NCBI GenBank assembly: GCA_951813085.1
Contig: OX638348.1
Coordinates: 3,977,627 to 4,041,626, forward strand
Direction of reading: 5' to 3'
Length of the DNA stretch: 64,000 nucleotides
Source of the DNA: an uncultured Opitutaceae bacterium
Lineage (GTDB): Bacteria; Verrucomicrobiota; Verrucomicrobiia; Opitutales; Opitutaceae
Within the stretch, counting starts at the first letter, position 1, and each line of letters begins with the position of its first letter. The notes beneath the pieces are model-generated. The model did not search any database and was not told the origin of the DNA. It saw nothing but the letters and a program-made list of their open reading frames with translations. Below are positions 26,109 through 35,638 of this stretch, in pieces. The translations under genes were made by a program, and so were the position numbers.

Positions 26109-27914
26109 ATGGCAAAAGGATTTGCTCCTAGAATCAGATTCTGGATACTTGCGCTAGGTATCTTGGTGGGATACGGAGCGATTGGGTACCGGCTCGTGGA
26201 GCTGCACGTGATTGATGCGCCTCGCCTCAATAAGGAACTTCAAGATACACGCTATCGGGTTATTCCGCTGAATTCGCGTCGCGGCGATATCTTTACCTAT
26301 GACTTGAACGGGGGCAAAGAGCTTTTCGCAACGAGCCAGACTTTGCTGGAGGTAGGGCTAGATCCTCTGGCTCGAAAGGAGTCCGATCTTAACAGGCTCC
26401 CGGAATTGAGTCGATTGCTTCGCAAGGATATATCGCTTGTCGAGAGAGTGTTTGGAGCGCGGGGTCGGCGGATTGTTGAAACGCTCGACAATGAGGATGA
26501 GCGATGGCGTCTGCTGGCTCGAAAGGTGGATGAAGCGACGTATCAAAAAATCTTGGATCTCAAAATATCGGGTGTGTATGGAACGAGGAAATACGAGCGC
26601 GTCTATCCGAAGAATTCGCTGGCTTCGCACGTCATCGGATATGTTCGGAGAGATGGCGAATCCATATCCGGCATTGAGCGGGAGTTCGACTTTTACTTGA
26701 GCGGGCAAAGAGGCTGGCGAGAATCTGAAGTGACTGCGGGAAGGGAACTGCCGCAATTTAGGCGTCGATACGTGCCTGCTCGGGATGGGATGAGTTTAGC
26801 GTTGTCTATCGATTCGTATGTCCAGCATGTGATCGAGGCGGAGCTCGACCAAATCGCTAGCGCCTTCGATCCTGAGTCTGCCTGCATAATCGTATCTGAT
26901 CCTTATAGCGGTTTCGTGCTGGGGCTTGCGAACTATCCAACATTCGATCCCAATCACTATTCGGAATTCGATCAGTCTACGCATAAGAATAGAGCGATGA
27001 CGGATCCAATTGAACCGGGCTCGACATTCAAGATAGTGGCCACCAGCGCTGCCCTAGAGGAGCGCCTTGTGGACATATACACGGAGTTCGATTGCTCGTT
27101 GCCGACGCTCCAAATGCCCAACGGTTATGTGGCTAAGCTGCCGAAGGATTGGAAACCTTTTGGCGTTCTTTCCGTTGAGGGAATTGTAACTCATTCTTCA
27201 AATCGTGGAGCGGCTCACCTAGGGACTCTTGTTGGGACGAATGAATTCTATGACTACACACGGAAGTTTGGCTTTGGCGAACGGACAGGCCTCGATATTG
27301 GGATCGAGTCTAGAGGGATTCTTCATCCGGTAAGAAATTGGGACGGATTGACGTTGTCGCGGATGACAATGGGTCACGCGATTTCAGCGACTCCATTGCA
27401 GATTCATTATGCGATGGCCACGGTGGCTAATGGCGGTTTGCTTATGCGCTCGCAGATTGTCTCTAAAATTCTGGATACGAATGGCAAGGAGGCGGTCTCC
27501 TATGGGCCGATGGTGAAGCGTAGAGTTATCTCGAGCGAAACGGCTCGTACTATGTCCGAGCTGCTTGTAAAGACAGCGTCTCCTGGAGGAACAGCGCATG
27601 GGGCGGGGATTCCTGGGTATAGAGTAGGAGGCAAGACGGGAACAGCGCAGAAGATTGTCAATGGGCGATATTCGTCTCGGCATCACATTGGATCGTTCTC
27701 GGGATTCTTCCCAGCAGACAACCCCGAAGTAGTCATAACCGTCATAGTGGATGGTTCCTACTCGAATATGCCTGTTTCCGGGGCTGGATCCGCTGTCCCA
27801 GCATTTAAAAGAGTTGCTGAAAAGCTGATTCCCTACTATGCCATTACGCCGTTGGACGAGAATACAGCGTTTGCGTCGAATGAGAACGCGCGTGGGATGC
27901 GTTTAAGAAATTGA
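26109..27914 (+). CDS. ftsI: Peptidoglycan transpeptidase FtsI (PBP3 type, class B PBP)
   Basis: This 601-residue protein has one N-terminal membrane helix, a pedestal domain and a C-terminal transpeptidase that crosslinks septal peptidoglycan. Active-site motifs are complete: SxxK in PGSTFKIV (about S305/K308), SxN in HSSNRGAA and KTG in VGGKTGTAQK. ATG 26109 is chosen over the TTG immediately before it; GAGGTG lies just upstream. It is preceded by ftsL and followed by murE, the standard order. No PASTA domains are seen. Confidence 0.94.
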   Translation: MAKGFAPRIRFWILALGILVGYGAIGYRLVELHVIDAPRLNKELQDTRYRVIPLNSRRGDIFTYDLNGGKELFATSQTLLEVGLDPLARKESDLNRLPELSRLLRKDISLVERVFGARGRRIVETLDNEDERWRLLARKVDEATYQKILDLKISGVYGTRKYERVYPKNSLASHVIGYVRRDGESISGIEREFDFYLSGQRGWRESEVTAGRELPQFRRRYVPARDGMSLALSIDSYVQHVIEAELDQIASAFDPESACIIVSDPYSGFVLGLANYPTFDPNHYSEFDQSTHKNRAMTDPIEPGSTFKIVATSAALEERLVDIYTEFDCSLPTLQMPNGYVAKLPKDWKPFGVLSVEGIVTHSSNRGAAHLGTLVGTNEFYDYTRKFGFGERTGLDIGIESRGILHPVRNWDGLTLSRMTMGHAISATPLQIHYAMATVANGGLLMRSQIVSKILDTNGKEAVSYGPMVKRRVISSETARTMSELLVKTASPGGTAHGAGIPGYRVGGKTGTAQKIVNGRYSSRHHIGSFSGFFPADNPEVVITVIVDGSYSNMPVSGAGSAVPAFKRVAEKLIPYYAITPLDENTAFASNENARGMRLRN

Positions 27915-27981
27915 ATCGTTGATAGGAATGAGCCTGGCGCGAAGCGATTTGCCATTTTACCGAACGCGGAGAATGAGTGGG

Positions 27982-29496
27982 ATGGAGAAGACGAAACCGA
28001 TGAGCTCAAAGGGGAGGAAATTGAGCGCTTTGCTTAAGAAAAGCGGAGCGAAGGTAAAGAGTGGATCGGCGGATCCCTTGGTTACGCGATTGGTTATCGA
28101 TAGTCGACGAGTGACACCGGGTAGCCTGTTTTTCGCTCTTCCCGGTCTTAGGCAAGATGGAAACGCTTTCGTTGATGAAGCGTTGAAACGAGGCGCGGTG
28201 GGTATCGTATCGAACGCTCCCCGAAGAATTGGCAAGTCCAAGGCTGTCTTCATCCATTCGGAGGACCCTCGAGTGACGCTAGCGAAAGTGGCCCGACGCT
28301 TCTACAAGAAGCCTGACAAGGACTTGGATTTGATCGGAATCACGGGGACCAATGGAAAGACCACCGTATCGTATCTCGCCAAGCGCTTTCTTTCATTGGA
28401 TTCCGTAAAGACCGGTTGCCTGGGGACTGTTGGATACGATCTTGTCGACCGTGTCTTGCCTTCTTTCAGGACGACTCCAGAAGCTCATGAGCTGTGCGAA
28501 TTACTTTCGCAAATGCGAGGATTTGGCTGCGAACGAGCGGTGATGGAAGTGAGTTCCCACGGCATCCATCAACTGCGCGTGGCTGAGCTTAGATTCAAGG
28601 TGGGCGTCTTTCTAAATCTTACGCGCGATCACTTGGACTACCATGGCGACATGGAGAACTACTTCAATGTGAAGCGTAGCTTCATCGATGGAGTAATTGG
28701 AGCGAGCCCGAAGAAGCTCGTTGTCAATGTAGATGATCCGTATGGGCGTCGCATTGTGAAGGGCTGTTCGGATGATTCCCTGATCACATTTGGAACAGCG
28801 CCTGAAGCCCGATTGCGAGCCACCGACATAGAGTTGGCTCCGGGCTCTACAACCTTCACATTGGAATTCGATGGGAGGCGATATTTGGTTCAATCGCCAT
28901 TGATTGGGCACTATAATGTCAGCAATACTCTAGCTGCATTGGCAATCGCGATACAATGCGGCGTCGAGGTATCGGATTGTATTGGGAGTTTGGGTGCATT
29001 CGCAGGAATACCGGGTAGGATGGAACGGATTGACGAAGGACAGTTGTTTGAGGTTGTCGTTGATTATGCGCACACCGGCAACGCTTTGGAGAACGCGCTC
29101 AATATGCTTAAGGAGATTACGCCAGGAAAGCTCAAGGTTGTCTTTGGGTGCGGTGGGGATCGAGATCGAGGTAAACGCTCAGAGATGACACGTGTAGCGA
29201 CTGAAATCGCCGATTTCTGCTGGGCTACGACAGACAATCCACGATCGGAAGTTCAGGAGCAAATATTCGATGACATGCGTAAAGGAATCAAAGACCCTTC
29301 TAAAATCGAGTTTACGAGCGATCGAAGAAGAGCGATCGAACTCGCGCTTAAGAGCGCGAGTCCGGGAGACTGCATCTTAGTTGCTGGAAAAGGCCATGAG
29401 CCTTTTCAGGAATTCGGGGATACTGTGGTTCCTTTCGATGACCGGAAAGTTTGTAGAGAATTGCTCGGACTGATAGAGCTGAGCGGGCAAATTTGA
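27982..29496 (+). CDS. murE: UDP-MurNAc-tripeptide synthetase, meso-diaminopimelate adding
   Basis: MurE adds the third residue of the stem peptide in the cytoplasm. Motifs: DSRRVTPGSLFFALPG in the UDP-binding domain, ATP loop GITGTNGKTTVSYLA, HGIHQLRVAEL, and ATTDNPRSE, where DNPR marks enzymes that add meso-diaminopimelate. This supports a Gram-negative type wall. The start is uncertain: candidates are TTG 27919 and ATG 27928, 27973, 27982 and 28000. I choose 27982 because GGAGA lies ten bases upstream; 28000 is nearly as good. Homology to other MurE begins near KLSALLKK. Confidence 0.93.
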   Translation: MEKTKPMSSKGRKLSALLKKSGAKVKSGSADPLVTRLVIDSRRVTPGSLFFALPGLRQDGNAFVDEALKRGAVGIVSNAPRRIGKSKAVFIHSEDPRVTLAKVARRFYKKPDKDLDLIGITGTNGKTTVSYLAKRFLSLDSVKTGCLGTVGYDLVDRVLPSFRTTPEAHELCELLSQMRGFGCERAVMEVSSHGIHQLRVAELRFKVGVFLNLTRDHLDYHGDMENYFNVKRSFIDGVIGASPKKLVVNVDDPYGRRIVKGCSDDSLITFGTAPEARLRATDIELAPGSTTFTLEFDGRRYLVQSPLIGHYNVSNTLAALAIAIQCGVEVSDCIGSLGAFAGIPGRMERIDEGQLFEVVVDYAHTGNALENALNMLKEITPGKLKVVFGCGGDRDRGKRSEMTRVATEIADFCWATTDNPRSEVQEQIFDDMRKGIKDPSKIEFTSDRRRAIELALKSASPGDCILVAGKGHEPFQEFGDTVVPFDDRKVCRELLGLIELSGQI

Positions 29497-29503
29497 TATC
29501 AGG

Positions 29504-30865
29504 ATGCTGGATGCTAAGGAAATAGCGTTTTGGAGCGTTGGTCGCTGGGTTAACCGGATTCCCGAGTCGCCGATTTCGCGATTCTGCAACGATACGCGCT
29601 CGCTCGAGAATGGAGACGTGTTCGTAGCGATAAAGACGGAGAGAAGAGACGGTCATGACTTTCTGGGTCAGGCGTCTGAAAAAGGAGCCTTGGCAGCTCT
29701 AGTCGATTCCGAACAGCCTGGTTCCACGTTGCCGCAACTATTGGTGGAGGATACTTTGGTTGGGCTCACAGCAATTGCCCGATCCTATCGCAGAAACTGG
29801 AAGGCTAGAGTGATCGGGCTTACGGGTAGTTGCGGGAAGACGACTACGAAAGATCTGCTGATCCATTTATTAGGAGGAAGACCAGTGGCTCAAGGGACTC
29901 GCGGAAATTTGAATAACCTGATTGGCGTGCCGCTCACAATACTGGAAGTCGATGAGCGTGAATGCTCGTTTGTCGTCGTCGAAGCAGGAATTAGCGAATG
30001 CGGTGAAATGGATACGCTGGGTTCAATTATTCAACCTGATATTGCTGTTTTCACGGCCATCGGCCCCGCTCATTTGGAGGGTCTCGGCTCGGAAGAAACT
30101 ATAGTTGCCGAGAAAAGCAAGTTATTGGACTATGCGCCTGGAGCTCGAGTATTTTTGGGTGAAACCTGCGCACCCTATCTAGAAAGCCGATTTCCTTCCG
30201 ACTCAGTTCTTATCGCGGAAGAAAATTCAAGCGTTGGAGGAGTTCAGTATCGGGTCTCGCAAGATGAATCCCAAATGCAGATTCAGTTTTTGGATTCGGG
30301 CGAAGAATATCAAATAAACGGATACAGCAAGGCGCTTGCTTCGAATGTGGCGCTAGCGATCTCAGTTGCGCGTGAACTTGGAATCAAAGCGGTTGAAATT
30401 GCTGATAGATTGAAGGAATGGACGCCAGGAGCGATGCGCGCCGAATGGATGACTTTGGGGAAAGTTCGTGCCTATGTTGATTGCTACAACGCGAATCCAT
30501 TGTCGATGCTCGATTCACTCGATACGTTCCAGAATCTATCTAAGCCGAATTCCGATCGACTCTATGTGATAGGAAGTATGGAAGAGCTAGGATCAGAGTC
30601 CGACTATTGGCATCGCAAGGTGGGCGCAGCGCTCGACCTGAGATCGCAAGATCGGGCCTACTTAGTTGGCGAAGGGGCGGAAGCGATGCGTGAAGGGTTT
30701 GAAAGCGACACAAAGGTGGAAATTGTTCCTGACGTTGAATCCCTAGCGCCTGTATTGGCGGATTTTTCCGGGGATCTATTTTTGAAAGGGAGTCGGCGCT
30801 ACCGGCTCGAGCGGGTCATTGAGCCTCTGCAAGCGGTTCGCGCAAACGAAAGGGCGTCATGTTAA
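29504..30865 (+). CDS. murF: UDP-MurNAc-tripeptide:D-Ala-D-Ala ligase
   Basis: MurF attaches the D-Ala-D-Ala dipeptide, completing the cytoplasmic pentapeptide precursor. The 453-residue product has DTRSLENGDVFVAIK near the N-terminus, the ATP loop GLTGSCGKTTTKDLL, GTRGNLNNLIGVPLT, and the C-terminal YNANPLSMLDSL typical of MurF. ATG 29504 follows murE by seven bases, and the stop overlaps the mraY start by seven bases. The cytoplasmic ligases murE, murF, murD and murC are all present in this cluster. Confidence 0.95.
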   Translation: MLDAKEIAFWSVGRWVNRIPESPISRFCNDTRSLENGDVFVAIKTERRDGHDFLGQASEKGALAALVDSEQPGSTLPQLLVEDTLVGLTAIARSYRRNWKARVIGLTGSCGKTTTKDLLIHLLGGRPVAQGTRGNLNNLIGVPLTILEVDERECSFVVVEAGISECGEMDTLGSIIQPDIAVFTAIGPAHLEGLGSEETIVAEKSKLLDYAPGARVFLGETCAPYLESRFPSDSVLIAEENSSVGGVQYRVSQDESQMQIQFLDSGEEYQINGYSKALASNVALAISVARELGIKAVEIADRLKEWTPGAMRAEWMTLGKVRAYVDCYNANPLSMLDSLDTFQNLSKPNSDRLYVIGSMEELGSESDYWHRKVGAALDLRSQDRAYLVGEGAEAMREGFESDTKVEIVPDVESLAPVLADFSGDLFLKGSRRYRLERVIEPLQAVRANERASC

Positions 30866-31959
30866 GCTACCTCGCTCAATATGAGGAGTTTTTTGGTCCC
30901 TTGCGGATGCTACGATTCCTAACCTTGCGCATGCTAATGGCCGCAGGCACTGCCTTGTTCATTGGCTACTTGCTTGGACCTTGGCTAATCGGGTTATTGA
31001 GGCGCTTAAGCTTTGAGCAGAGCTTTAGAAGCGAATCGGAGGTGGGCAAACTGGCAGAGTTGCACTCGGGCAAAAAAAATACGCCTACTATGGGCGGTCT
31101 GCTTATCTATGTTTCCGTCACCTTAAGCGTATTGCTATGGGCCCAGTTTTCGGTTTGGACCTTTGCGGCGCTTTTCGTTTACACAAGCTTGACCGCGCTA
31201 GGATTCGTGGACGATCTCTTGAAGGTATCGAAACGCAACAGCAAAGGATTTCCTTCTCTTGGAAAGATTATTTGGCAAAGCCTAACAGCGGTCGCTACTT
31301 TGTGGATACTATTGGAAAGTCCCGCAAGCGCTGAAAAGGTGAAGGAGCTTTGGGTTCCGTTCGTTAAGAATGCGGTGGTATCGGAGATGCCTTTGTGGGC
31401 ATTATTTGGATTTCTTCTTCTAGTATTGGTAGGTTCTAGTAATGCGATTAACGTGACAGATGGCGTCGATGGCTTGGCGATTGGTTGTACCATTACCGTA
31501 GCGATTGTGTATTCGATTATGGCGTATGCCGCTGGAAACTTCATAATATCAGGGTATCTGTTGATTTCACATGTTCCTGGAGTGGGGGAACTCGCGGTAG
31601 TTTGCGCAGCCGTTATTGGTGGGGGCCTGGCGTTTTTGTGGTACAATGCCCATCCTGCTGAGGTCTTCATGGGGGATACGGGATCGCTTGCTCTGGGAGG
31701 TTTAGTGGGAGTAATCGCATTCATGACCCACCAGGCTCTGACGCTTATCATCGTTGGAGGCATATTCGTCATGGAAACCGTTTCCGTGATTTTGCAGGTC
31801 GCATCCTTCAAGAGTACTGGAAAGCGGATCTTTAGGATGGCTCCTATTCACCATCATTTTGAGCTAAAAGGATGGCCAGAGACTAAAGTTGTTATACGTT
31901 TCTGGATACTATCTTTAATATTCGCGTTCGCCGGTCTTGCAACCTTGAAAATTCGATGA
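30859..31959 (+). CDS. mraY: Phospho-N-acetylmuramoyl-pentapeptide transferase
   Basis: MraY links the MurNAc-pentapeptide to undecaprenyl phosphate, making lipid I at the inner membrane. The 366-residue product has about ten membrane helices and the family motifs KKNTPTMGG, FVDDLLKVSKRNSKG, NAINVTDGVDGLAIG, FMGDTGSLALGG and PIHHHFELKGW. The Mg-binding aspartates are in place. The start overlaps the end of murF and the stop overlaps the murD start (ATGA). Confidence 0.97.
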   Translation: MLSYLAQYEEFFGPLRMLRFLTLRMLMAAGTALFIGYLLGPWLIGLLRRLSFEQSFRSESEVGKLAELHSGKKNTPTMGGLLIYVSVTLSVLLWAQFSVWTFAALFVYTSLTALGFVDDLLKVSKRNSKGFPSLGKIIWQSLTAVATLWILLESPASAEKVKELWVPFVKNAVVSEMPLWALFGFLLLVLVGSSNAINVTDGVDGLAIGCTITVAIVYSIMAYAAGNFIISGYLLISHVPGVGELAVVCAAVIGGGLAFLWYNAHPAEVFMGDTGSLALGGLVGVIAFMTHQALTLIIVGGIFVMETVSVILQVASFKSTGKRIFRMAPIHHHFELKGWPETKVVIRFWILSLIFAFAGLATLKIR

Positions 31960-33254
31960 TCGCGATGTCGGAGCAGATTCCAGAGTGGCTCGTAGGCGGG
32001 TTGGCTAGTCCAGTCGCTATCCTAGGGGGAGGTGTTAGCGGTAAAGCGGTACGGGACTTGATTGAAGGTTATGGGGGCTCTTCAATTCTATACGACGAAA
32101 AGGACCGTCCAGGTACCGCAGGTCGATTTGACAGAGACGCGGCCCGCCGTAGTGATTTAGTTGCATTCAGTCCTGGCTTTTATCCGGAGCACCCTTGGCT
32201 TTCTATCGCTCGGTCCGAAAATTGTCGGGCGCTTTCCGAGCTGGATCTTGGGGCGGCTCTTTGGAGAGGGCCTATAATTTCGGTGACAGGAACGAATGGC
32301 AAGACGACCTTGACGTCATTCTTGAACGAAGCGTTTCGGCATGTAGGCATAGAATCGTATGCGGTAGGAAATATAGGCAAGCCCCTGTGTCAGCTACTGT
32401 CTAGAGACTGCAATCGAGGATCGATCGCGGTGTGCGAGGTAAGTTCGTTTCAAGCAGAAACAGCGAGACGGTTTAGGTCAGACCATGTGCTTTGGACTAA
32501 CTTTGGTGAAGATCACCTAGATCGACATGGGTCGATGCAAAAGTATTTTAGAAGCAAGTACAGCTTAGTAGCCAATGCTCGATCCGATTCTCTTTTTATT
32601 GATCGATCTGTATTTGAATTCGGCGCTAAGATTGGCCTCGATTTTCCGGAGGATTGTGTGGTCCGATTCGAGGACGGTATTGAGTCTTTGGGACTAAGGG
32701 GAACGGTCTTCGAAACAGTTCCTGAATTGAATGCCTATTTGATGGCCCGCTCGCTTTGGAGAGCGCTTAAGATTGCGGAGTCTGATCTGGTAGACGCTGC
32801 CCGTTCCTTCAAGAAGGGCCCTCATCGAATAGAAAAGGTCTGCGAAGCGCGAGGCCTGTGCTTTTGGGATGATTCCAAAGCCACTAACTTTCACGCGGTC
32901 ATGGGAGGATTGAACCGATTTGAAAGCGAGGTGGTATGGATCGGGGGGGGTAAGAGCAAAGGCGCAAACTTGAAATCGTTTGTCAGCGAGCTCGCCTCAA
33001 AGATAAAGGTGGCCCTCTTGATTGGCGAAACGCGTTTCGAGCTCAAACGGCTTATCGAGAGCGAAGGTCGTCGGGCGTATGCCTGCGATTCTATGGACGA
33101 AGCGATTTCCTTAGCTTGTGAAATGAGCGCACCTGGAGATAACGTTGTACTTAGTCCTGGATTCGCGAGTTTCGATATGTTTGAAAACTATGTACAAAGA
33201 GGCCTTGCGTTTCGAAAGGCCATTGACTGTACCGCAAACGAGAAGAGCATATAG
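31956..33254 (+). CDS. murD: UDP-MurNAc-L-alanine:D-glutamate ligase
   Basis: MurD adds D-glutamate to UDP-MurNAc-L-Ala. The 432-residue product has an N-terminal Rossmann-like loop (AILGGGVSGKAV), the ATP loop SVTGTNGKTTLTSFL, NFGEDHLDRHGSM, and the C-terminal FWDDSKATNFHAV and LSPGFASFDMF motifs of the family. ATG 31956 overlaps the mraY stop; a second ATG three codons later is possible. One base separates its stop from the LysM gene that follows. Confidence 0.95.
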   Translation: MIAMSEQIPEWLVGGLASPVAILGGGVSGKAVRDLIEGYGGSSILYDEKDRPGTAGRFDRDAARRSDLVAFSPGFYPEHPWLSIARSENCRALSELDLGAALWRGPIISVTGTNGKTTLTSFLNEAFRHVGIESYAVGNIGKPLCQLLSRDCNRGSIAVCEVSSFQAETARRFRSDHVLWTNFGEDHLDRHGSMQKYFRSKYSLVANARSDSLFIDRSVFEFGAKIGLDFPEDCVVRFEDGIESLGLRGTVFETVPELNAYLMARSLWRALKIAESDLVDAARSFKKGPHRIEKVCEARGLCFWDDSKATNFHAVMGGLNRFESEVVWIGGGKSKGANLKSFVSELASKIKVALLIGETRFELKRLIESEGRRAYACDSMDEAISLACEMSAPGDNVVLSPGFASFDMFENYVQRGLAFRKAIDCTANEKSI

Positions 33255-33255
33255 G

Positions 33256-34446
33256 ATGAACGTATTTAGAAAGACGGAAAGCAAAATGAAACTACTGCGT
33301 ATTGGAGTAATCGCCGGAGCCCATCTGTTCGTAATCGGCATCGCCTATTTGATGAGCGGCTTTGGCAATAGCGGCCCGGGTATAGGAGAGATGGCGACCG
33401 CAGGAGCGAATGGAATAGTGAATTGGTCGAACCAGGATGCGAATGCCCAGGCCACAACGGTCTCGACTTCGGGGTTTGATTCAAGGGCGAACGACTTGAC
33501 GGGTTTCAATGCGGGTGATCCAAGCATCGAGAATCAAGGGATCGTTCCAGAAATATCGAGCAAGCAGCGGTTTGAGCCGCGTCGTCCGGGAGGATCGCGT
33601 CCACCGACTGAGCGCCCGGCTTCTACTCTTCAGCAGCCTAGTCAAGATGATGGCATATTGGCGCCGCTTGGGAATCGAGGCATTGGATCTCCAACGCAAC
33701 CTTCAAGTATTATCGCGCCCAGCGCTCCGTCAGAGATTATTCGATACACTGTTAGGAGCGGCGATAGCCTATGGGGAATTTCGCGCCGTTTCGGGGTAAC
33801 TCGCGACGACCTCCAGTCGGTAAATCCCGGCTTGACGGTGAATATACAGCCAGGGCAAGTCTTGAATGTCCCGCGCGAAGGTTCTGTGGGTAGCCCGCCA
33901 ACCGGCGCTCAACCTACGCCGGTGGTTGTAGATGGCAGTACCTACACGGTAAAAAGTGGTGATGCTCTTTCAATTATTGCCGCAAATCAAGGGGTGACGG
34001 TGAACGATATAAGAGCCGCGAACAATTTGTCGGGAGACCTGATTCGGGTCGGTCAAAAGCTTGTGATACCCAATTCGAGTAGCAGTAGAAGCAACCAGCC
34101 CTCGCGAACAGCTCAAGGATTGCAAGTGGTTGTGGCACCTGGCGATAGCGTATTTTCTATTGCAGAACGGTACGGCGTGACTGCGAGGGACCTTATTCTT
34201 AAGAATAATATACAGAACCCAGCTCGCATCACTCCGGGTCAGACGCTTTTTATTCCCAGTTCAAGTAGCGCAGCGGCTCCCAGAACGAACCCATCAACTG
34301 CGACTCCGCCACCTAGGGAAGATCCGACGCCCGTGTCGCTGCCAACTTTGATCCCGGAGGATCCACCCGTGCAGCTTTTGGATGAAGATGAGTTTCTAGA
34401 GGATGAAGATCTGATCGATCAACCGGTGATCCCGATAGAGAATTAG
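33256..34446 (+). CDS. Membrane-anchored protein with three LysM domains in the dcw cluster
   Basis: ATG 33256, one base after murD, begins a 396-residue protein with a signal anchor (about residues 13-35), a long Pro/Gln/Ser-rich linker, and three LysM peptidoglycan-binding repeats: YTVRSGDSLWGISRRFGV, YTVKSGDALSIIAANQGV and VVVAPGDSVFSIAERYGV, each ending in a GQ.L.VP/IP segment. The C-terminus is acidic and Pro-rich. No catalytic domain is visible, so it is probably a wall-binding or scaffold protein. Its place between murD and ftsW suggests a division role specific to this lineage; that is inference. Confidence 0.85.
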   Translation: MNVFRKTESKMKLLRIGVIAGAHLFVIGIAYLMSGFGNSGPGIGEMATAGANGIVNWSNQDANAQATTVSTSGFDSRANDLTGFNAGDPSIENQGIVPEISSKQRFEPRRPGGSRPPTERPASTLQQPSQDDGILAPLGNRGIGSPTQPSSIIAPSAPSEIIRYTVRSGDSLWGISRRFGVTRDDLQSVNPGLTVNIQPGQVLNVPREGSVGSPPTGAQPTPVVVDGSTYTVKSGDALSIIAANQGVTVNDIRAANNLSGDLIRVGQKLVIPNSSSSRSNQPSRTAQGLQVVVAPGDSVFSIAERYGVTARDLILKNNIQNPARITPGQTLFIPSSSSAAAPRTNPSTATPPPREDPTPVSLPTLIPEDPPVQLLDEDEFLEDEDLIDQPVIPIEN

Positions 34447-34472
34447 CGTCGCTATCCGATCGCTCCCTTTCC

Positions 34473-35636
34473 ATGGCAAAGCGCAGTTCAAAAAACACTC
34501 ACACGGGACATTTCGGAGTATTGGATCCTGCGGTGGCTATCGTTGTGTGCGTGTTTGCCCTAGCGATGCTGGGCGTTTCAGTACTGTTCAGCGCCAGCCT
34601 GCCCATCGATGCCGACAATCCTTACCTGATCATCGAGAAGCAGGCTATGTGGATGGGAGTGACGTTCGTCGCGGGCTTGATCGTTCTGAAGTTGAACCTC
34701 GAGTGGATTCGAAAACTCGTTTGGATCGGTTACGGACTATGCGTGCTTGGTTTGATTCTGGTATTAATTCCCGGTATTGGATCCGTGATCAATGGCTCTC
34801 GCAGCTGGTTTCGATTTGGGCCGTTTGGATTTCAGGTCGCCGAATTCGCCAAAATTGGCCTGGTATTTTTCCTCGCTCACTACTTCAGCTTGATACGGAA
34901 GGACTCGGGGACGTTCTGGAAGGGATTCATGGTTCCAAGCATGGCAATTGGATTGGTAGTGGGATTGATCATGATGCAGACGGATTTGGGAACGGCCCTC
35001 ATTATATCCATTGTCTGCTTCTGCATGCTGTACTTGGCGGGAGCGAACGTCTTCTATTTATGCGGTAGCGCTCTTTTGGCGCTGATCCCGGTCGGCTATC
35101 TTATTTCGAGGGATGCAGAGAGACTGAGCCGACTCACTGCATTCCTCGATATGGAAGGCAACAAGTCGGGAGATGCTTATCAGGTTTGGCAAGCGATCTT
35201 GGCGTTTGGCGCGGGTGGCGTTGGTGGCGTCGGTTCAGGAAATGGGCGTCAACAACTGCGATCATTGCCGGAAGCCCATACGGATTTCATATTTGCGATC
35301 GTAGGCGAGGAACTTGGGTTATTTGCTACGATGGCAGTTGTTCTCGTGTTCATGGGCCTATTTTTGGCGGGTGTTTCCCACGTTAGGAAGGCTCCGAATT
35401 CCTACCAATTCCTCTTGGCATCGGGTTGCCTGCTAACGATTAGCATTCAAGCTTTAGTGAATCTGGGTGTAGTGACTGGATCTTTGCCTACAACCGGGCT
35501 GCCGCTTCCGTTTATTAGCTATGGAGGATCGAACTTTCTTGTGATGGGACTGTGCGTAGCGATTATTCTGAATACAAGCATCGCTTGGAAAACGCCGGCG
35601 CTGAACGATACAAACCGAAAACTCAAAGAAATTTGA
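34473..35636 (+). CDS. ftsW: Peptidoglycan glycosyltransferase FtsW
   Basis: FtsW polymerises lipid II glycan strands at the septum together with FtsI. The 387-residue SEDS-family protein has about ten membrane helices with the motifs GSRSWFRFGPFGFQVAEFAK, LIMMQTDLGTALI, the large periplasmic loop AYQVWQAILAFGAGG...GSGNGRQQLRSLPEAHTDF, and the end TTGLPLPFISYGGSNF. The essential loop Asp is present in HTDFIFAIVGEELG. It lies between the LysM gene and murG, with murG starting three bases after its stop. Confidence 0.95.
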   Translation: MAKRSSKNTHTGHFGVLDPAVAIVVCVFALAMLGVSVLFSASLPIDADNPYLIIEKQAMWMGVTFVAGLIVLKLNLEWIRKLVWIGYGLCVLGLILVLIPGIGSVINGSRSWFRFGPFGFQVAEFAKIGLVFFLAHYFSLIRKDSGTFWKGFMVPSMAIGLVVGLIMMQTDLGTALIISIVCFCMLYLAGANVFYLCGSALLALIPVGYLISRDAERLSRLTAFLDMEGNKSGDAYQVWQAILAFGAGGVGGVGSGNGRQQLRSLPEAHTDFIFAIVGEELGLFATMAVVLVFMGLFLAGVSHVRKAPNSYQFLLASGCLLTISIQALVNLGVVTGSLPTTGLPLPFISYGGSNFLVMGLCVAIILNTSIAWKTPALNDTNRKLKEI

Positions 35637-35638
35637 GA

